From assembly GCA_900557255.1 (NCBI GenBank), contig USSA01000003.1, positions 1-41,900 of the forward strand: a stretch of 41,900 nt of DNA, written 5' to 3'. This stretch comes from an uncultured Prevotella sp. (GTDB taxonomy: Bacteria; Bacteroidota; Bacteroidia; Bacteroidales; Bacteroidaceae). Of this stretch, positions 19,770 through 28,355 are shown piece by piece (the first letter of the stretch is position 1; every line of letters starts with the position of its first letter). The notes beneath the pieces were generated by a model. It had not been told where the DNA came from, did not search any database, and saw nothing but the letters and a program-made list of their open reading frames with translations. Position numbers and translations under genes: made by a program.

Positions 19770-19799
19770 TTTACATAAATTAACTGGAAAGGAGAGAAC

Positions 19800-20516
19800 A
19801 TGGAAGAAGAAAAGAGAAGTAGAGGTAGACCAAGGAATGATGAGATAGTAGCAAAACCATTCGTACCTCACGTCAGACCACAGATAAAGGACAAGAATAA
19901 AGAAGCGTATGCAAAGAAAGCAATACGCAGAGCAGAGCAGCTATATAAGCAATATGAGCAACCAAGACCGAATCCACTAAACTTAGCGGATAAGGACTTA
20001 ACGAAAGAAGCAAAGGAAATGTGGGGCTATATTTACTCTATGAGAGAGGATATGACTCCAAATTATCATGCAAAGATATTTGAGAATTGCGAAGAGATAT
20101 TGACCGCCTTTGAGGGGTTTTGTGCATATATCAGAAATCATAATTTTATGAAAAAGTTCACAAGACCGGATGGCGAACCTGGCATGATGCCGATTGTGCC
20201 GAATGTGACGAATTTAGCCTTGTGGCTTGGGATTTCTCGGAGATCTATGAGGGAACACTTGGCGAATATGAGTCCGTCACAGGAAAGCGAATATAAGTCC
20301 ATGCTAAGTGACTTGCTTTCGGATGGTGCCTTGGTAGGCGCATATAATACATCTAGTGCGATTTTTACGTTAAAGAATTTATGTGACTGGGCAGATAAGA
20401 GAGAAGATAGAGTTGTGAAAGTCGAAGATAATGCAAGCGTAAAGGAAGCGGAAGAAAATCTGAAAGAACTTGGCTATACAAGACCGAAACTGTTAGAGGG
20501 TGGCAAGAATGGATAA
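19800..20516 (+). CDS. terS: Terminase small subunit
   Basis: This 238-aa DNA-packaging protein has an AT-hook-like start (RSRGRPRN), a central domain including CEEILTAFEGFCAYIRNH, a P22/phage-type motif PNVTNLALWLGISRRSMREHL, and a helical end. It precedes the large subunit with a 3-8 bp overlap. It recognises the packaging site and regulates TerL. GGAAAGGAGAG precedes the ATG. Confidence 0.9.
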   Translation: MEEEKRSRGRPRNDEIVAKPFVPHVRPQIKDKNKEAYAKKAIRRAEQLYKQYEQPRPNPLNLADKDLTKEAKEMWGYIYSMREDMTPNYHAKIFENCEEILTAFEGFCAYIRNHNFMKKFTRPDGEPGMMPIVPNVTNLALWLGISRRSMREHLANMSPSQESEYKSMLSDLLSDGALVGAYNTSSAIFTLKNLCDWADKREDRVVKVEDNASVKEAEENLKELGYTRPKLLEGGKNG

Positions 20517-21963
20517 TGTTTTAAAGCTCTATAATGACGTTTTAAGGACGGATTATTTTGCTTATGTAAAACATACCAATAAAGGCTATAAAGTCAGTAA
20601 ATTTCATCGTTTTTTGTGTGATACAGTGCAAGATTTTTTAGAAGCTGATACTGGTCATGCGTATGATATTTTGATAATCTCGACACCGCCACAGCATGGT
20701 AAGTCTGTTACAGTAACGGAAACGCTGCCAAGTTGGTATCTTGGGAGAAATCCGGATAAGTCAGTGATTGAAATATCCTATTCGGAAGATTTTGCACAGA
20801 AATTCGGTAGAAGAAACTTGTCAAAGATAAAAGAGTTCGGTCATATTTTCGGGGTTAAAATTGGAAGCCCGGCAAATGCGACTGAATTTGAATTAGAGGG
20901 GCATACCGGTGGCATGGTCAGTCGTGGTTTAATGTCCGGTGTAACTGGACGAAGATGCGACCTTATGATTATTGATGACCCGGTTAAAACACAGCAAGAA
21001 GCTGACTCTGAAAGCTATCGTAATAGGGCATTTGATGAATGGCTATCGTCCTTTAAGACAAGACTTTATGCCGGAGCGAAAGTCATTGTGATTATGACAC
21101 GCTGGCATGAGGACGATTTGGCAGGAAGGATGCTTGAAACCGAAGAGAATGTGAAAGTGGTCAATATTCCACTGGAAGCAGAGCCGGATGATATTTTAGG
21201 ACGTAAAGTAGGCGAAGCACTTTGCCCGGAGATTGGCAAGGATAATACTTGGCTTGCCGACTTCAAGAAGTCATATATGAGCGTCAGCGGATCACGTGCA
21301 TGGAATGCACTTTTCCAAGGGCATCCGACAGGGCTTGAGGGCAATCTGATAAAACGTGAATGGTGGCAGTATTACGAAACACTTCCAAGCATTGTTACTT
21401 GGGGAATGAGCGTGGATGCCACGTTCAAAGATGGAGACGATAATGACTTTGTAGCAATACAGGTATGGGGCAAGACGGGTCCGGATATGTATTTGATAGA
21501 TGCAGTGAAAAAACATTTAGATATGCCGTCAACGATAAGGGAAATTACTCGCTTGAGGGGCATGTATCCAAAATGTAAGACCACTTATATTGAAGATAAG
21601 GCGAATGGTTCTGCAATTATTAAATATTTGAGAACACATATTCCGGGAATTATTTCAGTCAATCCGGATGGCGGTAAAGTTTCCCGTGTTAATGCGGTAG
21701 TTGGTACGATTGAAAGCGGAAACTGCTTCTTACCGAAGAATAAACCCTTTACAGGGGATTTTGTAGAAGAGTGCGCATCGTTTCCAAATGGTAAACATGA
21801 TGACCAAGTAGACTGCATGTCTCAAATGCTGAATAAATTCATTTATTCGAATGCAAAAGTGCTAAAAGTCAAGGAAGAAAGCTTTTTAGAGCGGAATTTC
21901 CCCGGCTTGAAGAAGAAAAAAGGTAAAAAATTCGATAAGGGAGATAAAATCCATGTTATCTAA
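20509..21963 (+). CDS. terL: Terminase large subunit
   Basis: From ATG 20509 (AGAGGG upstream; GTG 20500 is in frame) the product is 484 aa. ATPase motifs: PPQHGKS (about 61-67), MIIDDP Walker B (about 152), coupling TRWHEDDL (about 197). Nuclease motifs: SVDATFKDGDDND (about 302), IEDKANG (about 361), HDDQVD (about 430). It drives ATP-powered packaging and cuts the concatemer, probably by headful mode as in other P22-like phages. Confidence 0.97.
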   Translation: MDNVLKLYNDVLRTDYFAYVKHTNKGYKVSKFHRFLCDTVQDFLEADTGHAYDILIISTPPQHGKSVTVTETLPSWYLGRNPDKSVIEISYSEDFAQKFGRRNLSKIKEFGHIFGVKIGSPANATEFELEGHTGGMVSRGLMSGVTGRRCDLMIIDDPVKTQQEADSESYRNRAFDEWLSSFKTRLYAGAKVIVIMTRWHEDDLAGRMLETEENVKVVNIPLEAEPDDILGRKVGEALCPEIGKDNTWLADFKKSYMSVSGSRAWNALFQGHPTGLEGNLIKREWWQYYETLPSIVTWGMSVDATFKDGDDNDFVAIQVWGKTGPDMYLIDAVKKHLDMPSTIREITRLRGMYPKCKTTYIEDKANGSAIIKYLRTHIPGIISVNPDGGKVSRVNAVVGTIESGNCFLPKNKPFTGDFVEECASFPNGKHDDQVDCMSQMLNKFIYSNAKVLKVKEESFLERNFPGLKKKKGKKFDKGDKIHVI

Positions 21964-22207
21964 CATCACAATCTTAATATTATCCGTCATGATGCCGATT
22001 TTAGGCATCTTTTGTTTTATAAAGGGCTATAACATTGGTGCGAAAGAGGTCAGAAAGCCGGAAATCAAGGTTGAAAGCCCTAAAAAAGCTATTGAAAGAC
22101 GAAAAAAAGAGTCGGTAAACGAAGCGAAAATACGCAGACAGCAGCTTATTTTACAAAATATTGAAAACTATCATGGAGATAGTACCGGACAAAAGGAGAT
22201 TTTGTAA
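21953..22207 (+). CDS. Small membrane protein between terL and portal, 84 aa
   Basis: An N-terminal transmembrane helix (SNITILILSVMMPILGIFCFI) is followed by a basic helical tail (SPKKAIERRKKESVNEAKIRRQQLILQNIENYH). It overlaps terL by 11 bp. Genes of this kind at this place occur in related gut phages. The role is unknown. Confidence 0.75.
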   Translation: MLSNITILILSVMMPILGIFCFIKGYNIGAKEVRKPEIKVESPKKAIERRKKESVNEAKIRRQQLILQNIENYHGDSTGQKEIL

Positions 22208-23878
22208 GTGATAGATAAGAATTATACCAAAATTTGGAGTAAGTACGAAAAATGCAAAGATTACATCCAAAAAAAGCAGTTAGTCAGTAAGACAGAACGA
22301 AACTGGAACTTCTATATCGGAAATCAGTGGGTAGGATGCAATACTGGCGGGGAAGAACTGCCAGTGCTTAACATTATTCAACAGATTGTAGACTATAAAA
22401 CCTCTGTTGTATCGCAGAATGCAATGACAGCAAAGTATTCTGATGTTACGAACTCAGCCGAATTACAGGAAATTTATGGACTACTGAACCAAAACTTTTC
22501 AAAGAACTGGGAGAAGTCCAAAATGGACTCCAAAACATGGGATGTGATCAAGTCTGCTGCTATTCAAGGAGATGCTTATACCATGTGGGAGACGGATAGG
22601 ACCGATATTCCACCTAAAGTATTACCGAACACATCCGTGCTTCTTGGAGATGAAAATATAACAGAGATACAAGACCAGCCGTTTATTATCATCAGAGAAA
22701 GACGAAGCGTGGATGAAGTCAGACAGATTGCAAAGGATAATGGCATTCCAAAGAAAGAAAGAGATTTAATTGTCGGAGACTCCAATTCTAATGGGGATAA
22801 CGGAGTCATTATGAATAAAGACGAAGTTTCCAATAAGGTTACTTCGCTTCTGTACATGACAAAGCGTGATGGTGTAGTGCATGTTGGACGATCAACACAG
22901 CAGTGCGTATATGAACCAATTCATCCAATACAGGGGGATATAACAGGCTTAAAATCATATCCTATCTGTTCAATGGTATGGAGACCGGTCCCGTATAACG
23001 CAAGAGGTGTTGCGGAAGTAGCGCAGCTGATTCCGAATCAGCTTGAAATTAATAAAACCATTGCAAGACGTGCAATCACTGTAAGAACGAGCGCTTTTCC
23101 AAGACTTGCGTATGATGCAAGCACAGTAGTAAATCCGGAAGATTTAGAGACAGTAGGAAAGCCAATCGAAGTAAATGGCGGTGGAGCGCAATCCATATCG
23201 CAGCAGATAGCGTATCTAAATGCAACGAATATTTCTAGTGATGCGAAGTATTTGCAAGATGATTTACTGCAAATGACCAAAGATTTAGTAGGTGCAAGCG
23301 ATTATGCGCTTGGTAATGTCAATCCGGAACAAGCATCCGGACAGGCAATTATAGCAGTTCGAGACTCGTCACAGGTAACATTGAATGAAAATGTAGCACG
23401 TTATAAGCAGTATGTCGAAGATGTAGCTATGCTTTGGTTTGATATGTGGGTAGCATACAATCCGGAGGGCATCACGATTACAAGAACGAACGATATGGGC
23501 GAAGATGAGCAGATGTTCATTTCCCAAGAAGAATTACAAAGATTGAAGCCGACTGTAAGAATTGATGTATCACAGGATAACCAGTGGACAAAACTTTCTG
23601 AACAGCAATGGCTTGATAATATGTTTGACCGAGGACAACTATCCTTAGAGGAATACGCAGAGCTTGCGCCAGCAAATAGTTCTGTTCCGGTCGGAAAATT
23701 AAATGCGGTACTGGCAAAACGTCAAGCAATGCAGAATCAGCAAGAAGAAAGCAATGCACAGCTTGCTGAAATTGTAGAACAATTAATGTCGCAAGGCATA
23801 CCGCAAGAAGAAGCAATACAGATTGCACAGCAACAATATACAGGTCAAGAAACAGCCGAACAACCGGCTGTTTTTTAA
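22208..23878 (+). CDS. Portal protein, P22-like
   Basis: This 556-aa protein starts at GTG with AAAGGAG upstream. The N-terminus (SKTERNWNFYIGNQWVG, LPVLNIIQQIVDYKTSVVSQN) and the middle (VWRPVPYNARGVAEVAQLIPNQLEINKTIARRAI) match P22-type portals. The dodecameric ring forms the DNA channel and nucleates head assembly. A long Gln-rich C-terminal helix (about 490-550) suggests a barrel. The gene ends in a terminator-type hairpin. Confidence 0.92.
   Translation: MIDKNYTKIWSKYEKCKDYIQKKQLVSKTERNWNFYIGNQWVGCNTGGEELPVLNIIQQIVDYKTSVVSQNAMTAKYSDVTNSAELQEIYGLLNQNFSKNWEKSKMDSKTWDVIKSAAIQGDAYTMWETDRTDIPPKVLPNTSVLLGDENITEIQDQPFIIIRERRSVDEVRQIAKDNGIPKKERDLIVGDSNSNGDNGVIMNKDEVSNKVTSLLYMTKRDGVVHVGRSTQQCVYEPIHPIQGDITGLKSYPICSMVWRPVPYNARGVAEVAQLIPNQLEINKTIARRAITVRTSAFPRLAYDASTVVNPEDLETVGKPIEVNGGGAQSISQQIAYLNATNISSDAKYLQDDLLQMTKDLVGASDYALGNVNPEQASGQAIIAVRDSSQVTLNENVARYKQYVEDVAMLWFDMWVAYNPEGITITRTNDMGEDEQMFISQEELQRLKPTVRIDVSQDNQWTKLSEQQWLDNMFDRGQLSLEEYAELAPANSSVPVGKLNAVLAKRQAMQNQQEESNAQLAEIVEQLMSQGIPQEEAIQIAQQQYTGQETAEQPAVF
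23851..23876 (+). terminator. Terminator overlapping the portal stop codon
   Basis: AACAGCCG (23851-23858) and CGGCTGTT (23865-23872) with a 6-nt loop and T6 encode the last portal residues and run into the stop. It may be transcriptionally active and reduce readthrough, or be melted by ribosomes during translation. Confidence 0.75.
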
Positions 23879-23898
23879 TAAATTAAAGGAGATACAGA

Positions 23899-24606
23899 AT
23901 GGATTTTGAAACTTTAGATTCTCAATTAGAGGATGTAGGCGCAGAAGTGCCGGAAGTCGCCGAACCGGACAATGAAGTGGAAACTTCAAGCGAAGAAACC
24001 CCGGAGGTCGCTGAAACGGGCAAAACAGAGCAGGATGCCGCTTTTGCGCAGATGCGCAGACAAAATGAAGATCTTGCACGGCAGTTAGCCGAAGCACAGA
24101 AGCAGTCCAAGGAGTATGAGGATGCCTTAGGGCTGTTTTTTGATGGCGAGGATAAATCATTACAGGCACAGGCTTATGCATCTCAAAGACCGCTTGAAGA
24201 GGTCAGAGCTGAACAGCAGATGCAGTCACAGCTTGAAACGATGCAAGCGGAAAACGAAGAACTTAAACAGCAGCTTGTAGAACAGCAAGCGCAAGCACAA
24301 ATGAATGCGGATTTAGCAGAAATTCAGAAGTTACATCCGGAAGTAAAGTCCATTGATGAATTAGGGCAGGAATACTTGGCATTCAGATTCAACCCAATGG
24401 GAGAAATGGGGGCAGAGCAAGCTTATCAGATGATGCTTGCTTATAAGGGCAATACAACACCCAAGAAACCCCCAGTTGTCGGGGCAGTCGCAACAAGCAC
24501 AAAGCCTGAAACCGATTATTTCACTCGTGAAGAGGTTGCTGCAATGTCACAGGAAGAAGTAAGCAAGAATTTTGATCTTATCCGTAAATCAATGACCAAA
24601 TGGTAA
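23899..24606 (+). CDS. Scaffolding protein
   Basis: This 235-aa acidic protein has a disordered Glu-rich N-terminus, a long Gln/Glu-rich coiled coil (about 50-135) and a small C-terminal helical domain (TREEVAAMSQEEVSKNFDLIRKSMTKW), typical of scaffolds placed between portal and coat. It guides procapsid assembly and is removed. TTAAAGGAG precedes the ATG. Confidence 0.88.
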   Translation: MDFETLDSQLEDVGAEVPEVAEPDNEVETSSEETPEVAETGKTEQDAAFAQMRRQNEDLARQLAEAQKQSKEYEDALGLFFDGEDKSLQAQAYASQRPLEEVRAEQQMQSQLETMQAENEELKQQLVEQQAQAQMNADLAEIQKLHPEVKSIDELGQEYLAFRFNPMGEMGAEQAYQMMLAYKGNTTPKKPPVVGAVATSTKPETDYFTREEVAAMSQEEVSKNFDLIRKSMTKW

Positions 24607-24620
24607 AGGAGAAATAACAA

Positions 24621-25448
24621 ATGGCATATCAGAATTTTATTCCGACAGTGTGGGCGGAATCTATTAACAGAGACTTAGAAAGAGAAACAGTGTTTGTAGC
24701 CGATACAAACAGACAGTATGAGGGCGATGTAAAGCAGAAGGGCGACTCCGTAAGAATCCTTGGTGTAGGCAAGCCAACAATTACAAAGCAGATCGGCAAA
24801 AAGATTAAGCTGGGAGATGCAGAAGATGTTGCAGATCAGTCCATCACTCTGAATATCAATCAGGTGTCCTACTTCAACTATAAAGTTGATGATATTGACA
24901 AGAGACAGGCTGTTGGCGGTATCATGGAAGCATTAGCGAAAGAAACATCGGAAGGGCTTGCAAATGATATGGACCAGTTTATTGCAAATATGTCCTTAGA
25001 CAAACAGGCTGTAGTTTTCAACTCTGCTGCAACAACAATCACAAAGGATAATATCCTTGAAACAATCGACAGCATGCTTGTAAGACTTCTGGAAAACGAT
25101 GTTAAGAGAAATTCTAACATCACGCTTACACTTCCACCGAAGCATGTAATGCTGTTAAAGCAGGCATACACACACCTTGATACCGATAACTCCGCAATGC
25201 TGAAAAATGGTGTTGTTGGAAGATATAACGGTATCACAATCAAAGAATCTAATAACTGTGCAAAGGATTCTTCCGGAAACTACATGGTACAGCTCAAAAC
25301 GAATAGAGCAATCGCATTCGTTAACCCGATGACTCACATCGAGCCGTACAGACCGCAGCAGCTTTTCTCTGATGCAGTAAAAGGATTTATCCTGTACGAT
25401 GGTATCATTGCAAGACCAAAAGAAATGATTGTAGGAAAATGGGTATAG
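24621..25448 (+). CDS. Major capsid protein (HK97 fold, P22-like group)
   Basis: This 275-aa protein opens with the typical YQNFIPTVWAESINRDLERETVFV segment, followed by GDSVRILGVGKPTI and YFNYKVDDIDKRQ. It is smaller than P22 coat, as in related Clostridia phages. It lies directly after the scaffold (14-bp gap with AAAGGAG) and forms the icosahedral shell. Confidence 0.94.
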   Translation: MAYQNFIPTVWAESINRDLERETVFVADTNRQYEGDVKQKGDSVRILGVGKPTITKQIGKKIKLGDAEDVADQSITLNINQVSYFNYKVDDIDKRQAVGGIMEALAKETSEGLANDMDQFIANMSLDKQAVVFNSAATTITKDNILETIDSMLVRLLENDVKRNSNITLTLPPKHVMLLKQAYTHLDTDNSAMLKNGVVGRYNGITIKESNNCAKDSSGNYMVQLKTNRAIAFVNPMTHIEPYRPQQLFSDAVKGFILYDGIIARPKEMIVGKWV

Positions 25449-25460
25449 GAGGTGTAGACA

Positions 25461-25814
25461 ATGGCTAAAGTAAATATTACAAATGATGCATTAGTGCTGA
25501 ATGATTGGAAAGTGCTGACTTTCACAGCCGGAAATACCGATGGTGTAGCAATTCCGGCAACAAACGGAGACTTCAAAAGACTGATTTTAGTACAGAACAC
25601 TAACACTTCTGCTGCTGTTACAGTAACAGTGAAGAAAGGTAACGGCATCCAGGGAGTTAAAGACCTTGATGCATTCACTGTACCGGCAGGCAAGATTGCA
25701 GCAATCAGACTTGATGATGGCAGGTACAAGAACGTATCCGGAGAGGATAAGGATAAAATCATCATTGTTCCGTCCACTGCGAATGCATCTGTAGCTGTAG
25801 TTGAGTTAGCATAG
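25461..25814 (+). CDS. Head decoration or stabilising protein candidate
   Basis: This 117-aa beta-rich protein (TITFTAGNTDGVAIPATNGDFKRLILVQNTN, VTVTVKKGNG, VPAGKIAAIRLD) follows the coat gene by 12 bp. Its size and position fit a decoration protein. Repeated beta strands with small residues suggest a sandwich. A GAAA-loop hairpin ends the gene. Confidence 0.65.
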   Translation: MAKVNITNDALVLNDWKVLTFTAGNTDGVAIPATNGDFKRLILVQNTNTSAAVTVTVKKGNGIQGVKDLDAFTVPAGKIAAIRLDDGRYKNVSGEDKDKIIIVPSTANASVAVVELA

Positions 25815-25819
25815 CATGA

Positions 25820-25847
25820 GGGGCGGGAAACCGCCCCATTTTATTTT
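25820..25847 (+). terminator. Terminator after the decoration gene
   Basis: GGGGCGG (25820-25826), GAAA tetraloop, CCGCCCC (25831-25837), then ATTTTATTTT. Very stable. It would lower expression of downstream connector genes relative to coat and decoration. Confidence 0.85.
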
Positions 25848-25860
25848 AAGGAGAAACGTT

Positions 25861-26280
25861 ATGACATGGGCTGAATTAAAAAATCAGATTCGTGATTTAG
25901 GCTTTGAGGATGACTATTCGATGCAAGAATATGAGTCGATTGTTCGTAATGCCGTAAACCATGCAATTAATACCATTAATTATACCGTGGTACTTCCTTT
26001 AAGAGCCTATTTCAAGGCTGAACTTTCTACAGATGAAGAAGAATGGACAGTTCCGGTAATCAAAGATATAACATCAGATACACCGGATGACTTTGAAATA
26101 CAGCTGCCACTTATGGTTCAGCCTTTAATTAAATTACTGGCATCTCATTATGTGTGGTTAGATGATGATTTGACCAAGGCAACGTATTATTACAACGAGT
26201 ATGACGATTTAATGAATCAGATTAAGCAGGCTTGTTATGCAACAACAAGAATTGTGATCGGACAGGGGTTGAGATTATGA
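25861..26280 (+). CDS. Head-tail connector/adaptor protein
   Basis: The ATG at 25861 follows AAGGAGAAACGTT. The 139-aa product (TWAELKNQIRDLGFEDDYSMQEYESIVRNAVNHAINTINY, then PLMVQPLIKLLASHYVWLDDDLTKATYYYNEYDDLMNQI) resembles the gp4/adaptor-type connector proteins that follow coat genes. It probably joins the portal to the tail hub. Confidence 0.75.
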   Translation: MTWAELKNQIRDLGFEDDYSMQEYESIVRNAVNHAINTINYTVVLPLRAYFKAELSTDEEEWTVPVIKDITSDTPDDFEIQLPLMVQPLIKLLASHYVWLDDDLTKATYYYNEYDDLMNQIKQACYATTRIVIGQGLRL

Positions 26281-28352
26281 AACTAAGCATACCGGCACAA
26301 CCTTCCTATAAACATGCTTATTATGAGCAGTTAAAGGGTGCTGACTTTTCAAGGGATATGACAGAGGTAAACCGCAGAAGAAGTCCGGATATGCTGAATC
26401 TCATATCTGATAATGGGGGCAATCCTATTAAGCGTCGTGGCTGGCGAAAAATGACGAATGTAAATGGCGGTAAGATAGAAAAGATTCTGCTTCATAAAGA
26501 ATCAAGCGGAATCGTGAAATATATCATTGCAGCACAAGGCATTTATGCAGTGCATGACGTGGACGGTGTAGAGACTGTTACACAGCTTGTAGCGTATGCA
26601 ACCTTAGAGTGTGCAGATCTGTTTATGTATAATGATGTGGTTTATGCCTTTGCGAATGGTAATTTGTATCGGTTCAAAGATCTACAAGCAGAAAATCTGC
26701 TGAATAGTGATAAGGTTAAAATACCGGAAGCATCCATTTCAAGGAATCCGGACGGTACTGGCGGTGTGTCTTTAGAGGGAATTAACCTTTTAACACCAAA
26801 ACGGACCTATTCATTTTTAGGCAATGAGACTTCTACCGAATATTCTCTTGTCCCTGAGAAGCTTAAAACCAATGATTTTTATAAATATATTGTTGCGGAT
26901 TCAATCAAAGTTGAAGTCATGAACAGTGATGGCACTTTCGAGGTTAAGACGAAAGACACAGATTATACAATAGGCGAAGTTACAACGCTGAAAGGTAAAA
27001 ACGTTCTTGGCCAAGTAGTCGATTTTGGGGTATGTTCCCCGAAAATAACCTTTAAAACGGCACATGATGCGGTTATCACTGGTCAAGATAATGTCAAGAT
27101 CACATTTGAAAATTTCGATGCCACAGAAGATCATAAGGAAACTATAAACGGAGTCGAAACGATTATTTATAAAGGTCAGTATAAAGAAGCACGAGCAGAC
27201 CTCTTAAAAACATCCATAACGAAAGCTTATGGATATTCGACAACAGATAGAATCTTCGCAGTAGGCGGTGTGAATAAAAACAGGGTGTATTATACCGGAG
27301 TTGATGAACCGACATACTGGCCAGACAACAATTATTTTGTAGCCGGGCAAGATGGCAACGATATTGTAGGACTTCATACCTACTCATCGTATTTGGCAGT
27401 CATTAAGGGAGATACCAACACAGAAACCACAGTTTATCTTGCTTATGGTCAGACTCTTGGCACAGAAACATATTTTGCGGTAAAGCCGACAATGGGCGGT
27501 GCCGGAGGAATCGCAACAAAGACTTTTGCAACCTTGGGAGATGACCCATTATTTCTTACAAGAGATGGAATCTTTGCAATTACAAATGTGTTTGCAACAA
27601 CAGATAATGTTCTTAGAAATCGGTCATATTATGTTGATAAACGTCTGATTGAAGAACCGCATCTTGAGGAATCTTGTGCTATTGTATGGAAAAGATACTA
27701 TATCTTGTGTGTGAACTCACATTGCTACGTATTGGATGGACGGCAGAAATCAAACGATAGTAACAATACAACAAACTATTCGTATGAATGTTATTACTGG
27801 GATAATGTTCCGGCAACCTGTTTCTTTGTATATGAGAATGAATTGTGGTTCGGTACTGCCGCCGGAACTTTGTGCAAGTTTAATACTGATGTGCATAACG
27901 AGACTGCCTATTGTGATGATGGAGTAGGGACAATAAGCAGCACCGGAGATATTGTTATGACAGAGGGAGTAGCAATCCCTTGTAGATGGTCAACACCTCT
28001 TGATGATGATGGAATACCGCAATATTTCAAGACACTGAATAAAAAAGGGTCACTGATTACACTGCTTCCATATAATCGGACATCTGCAATCGTAACACTA
28101 TCAGCGGATGGAGACCGAGTTTTCACGCTTGGAATTTTTTATGCTGATATTCATACATGGGAAATGATTGATTTCACAAGGTTTACATTCAGTGCAAACG
28201 AAGCAGCGCAAGATGATTTTTTCAATAAGAAAGTAAAGAAGTATAAAAGGTTACAAATTACTGTTGAAAACAAAGCAATTTATGAACCTTTTGGACTTTT
28301 GAAAATAACAAAGACCTACACATTAGGCAATTTCAGTAAGAATAGGGGGTAA
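26277..28352 (+). CDS. Tail hub/DNA stabilisation protein with beta-propeller look
   Basis: This 691-aa protein overlaps the adaptor stop. The repeated blade-like segments (DRIFAVGGVNKNRVYYTGVDEPTYWPDNNYFV, LHTYSSYLAVIKGD, ILCVNSHCYVLDG, YENELWFGTAAGTLCKFN) suggest a beta-propeller. Proteins with this place and shape are tail hub or gp10-like stabilisers of P22-group phages. It closes the portal channel and connects to fibres. The family call is by resemblance. Confidence 0.75.
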   Translation: MKLSIPAQPSYKHAYYEQLKGADFSRDMTEVNRRRSPDMLNLISDNGGNPIKRRGWRKMTNVNGGKIEKILLHKESSGIVKYIIAAQGIYAVHDVDGVETVTQLVAYATLECADLFMYNDVVYAFANGNLYRFKDLQAENLLNSDKVKIPEASISRNPDGTGGVSLEGINLLTPKRTYSFLGNETSTEYSLVPEKLKTNDFYKYIVADSIKVEVMNSDGTFEVKTKDTDYTIGEVTTLKGKNVLGQVVDFGVCSPKITFKTAHDAVITGQDNVKITFENFDATEDHKETINGVETIIYKGQYKEARADLLKTSITKAYGYSTTDRIFAVGGVNKNRVYYTGVDEPTYWPDNNYFVAGQDGNDIVGLHTYSSYLAVIKGDTNTETTVYLAYGQTLGTETYFAVKPTMGGAGGIATKTFATLGDDPLFLTRDGIFAITNVFATTDNVLRNRSYYVDKRLIEEPHLEESCAIVWKRYYILCVNSHCYVLDGRQKSNDSNNTTNYSYECYYWDNVPATCFFVYENELWFGTAAGTLCKFNTDVHNETAYCDDGVGTISSTGDIVMTEGVAIPCRWSTPLDDDGIPQYFKTLNKKGSLITLLPYNRTSAIVTLSADGDRVFTLGIFYADIHTWEMIDFTRFTFSANEAAQDDFFNKKVKKYKRLQITVENKAIYEPFGLLKITKTYTLGNFSKNRG

Positions 28353-28355
28353 AAT

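Larger units (their letters stand above)
18775..19799. other. 1-kb non-coding control region between leftward cassette and terS
   Basis: No convincing long gene is present. In order it holds the divergent promoters (leftward 18827-18855, rightward 18933-18957), a CCTCCTTTC stretch (18995-19003), a possible leader peptide overlapping a terminator hairpin (19019-19131), a second terminator (19332-19360), an inverted repeat, a 12-bp palindrome, a pair of 21-bp repeats and a 22-bp palindrome beside terS. In a late operon of this kind the region is a good place for the packaging start site. Confidence 0.7.
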
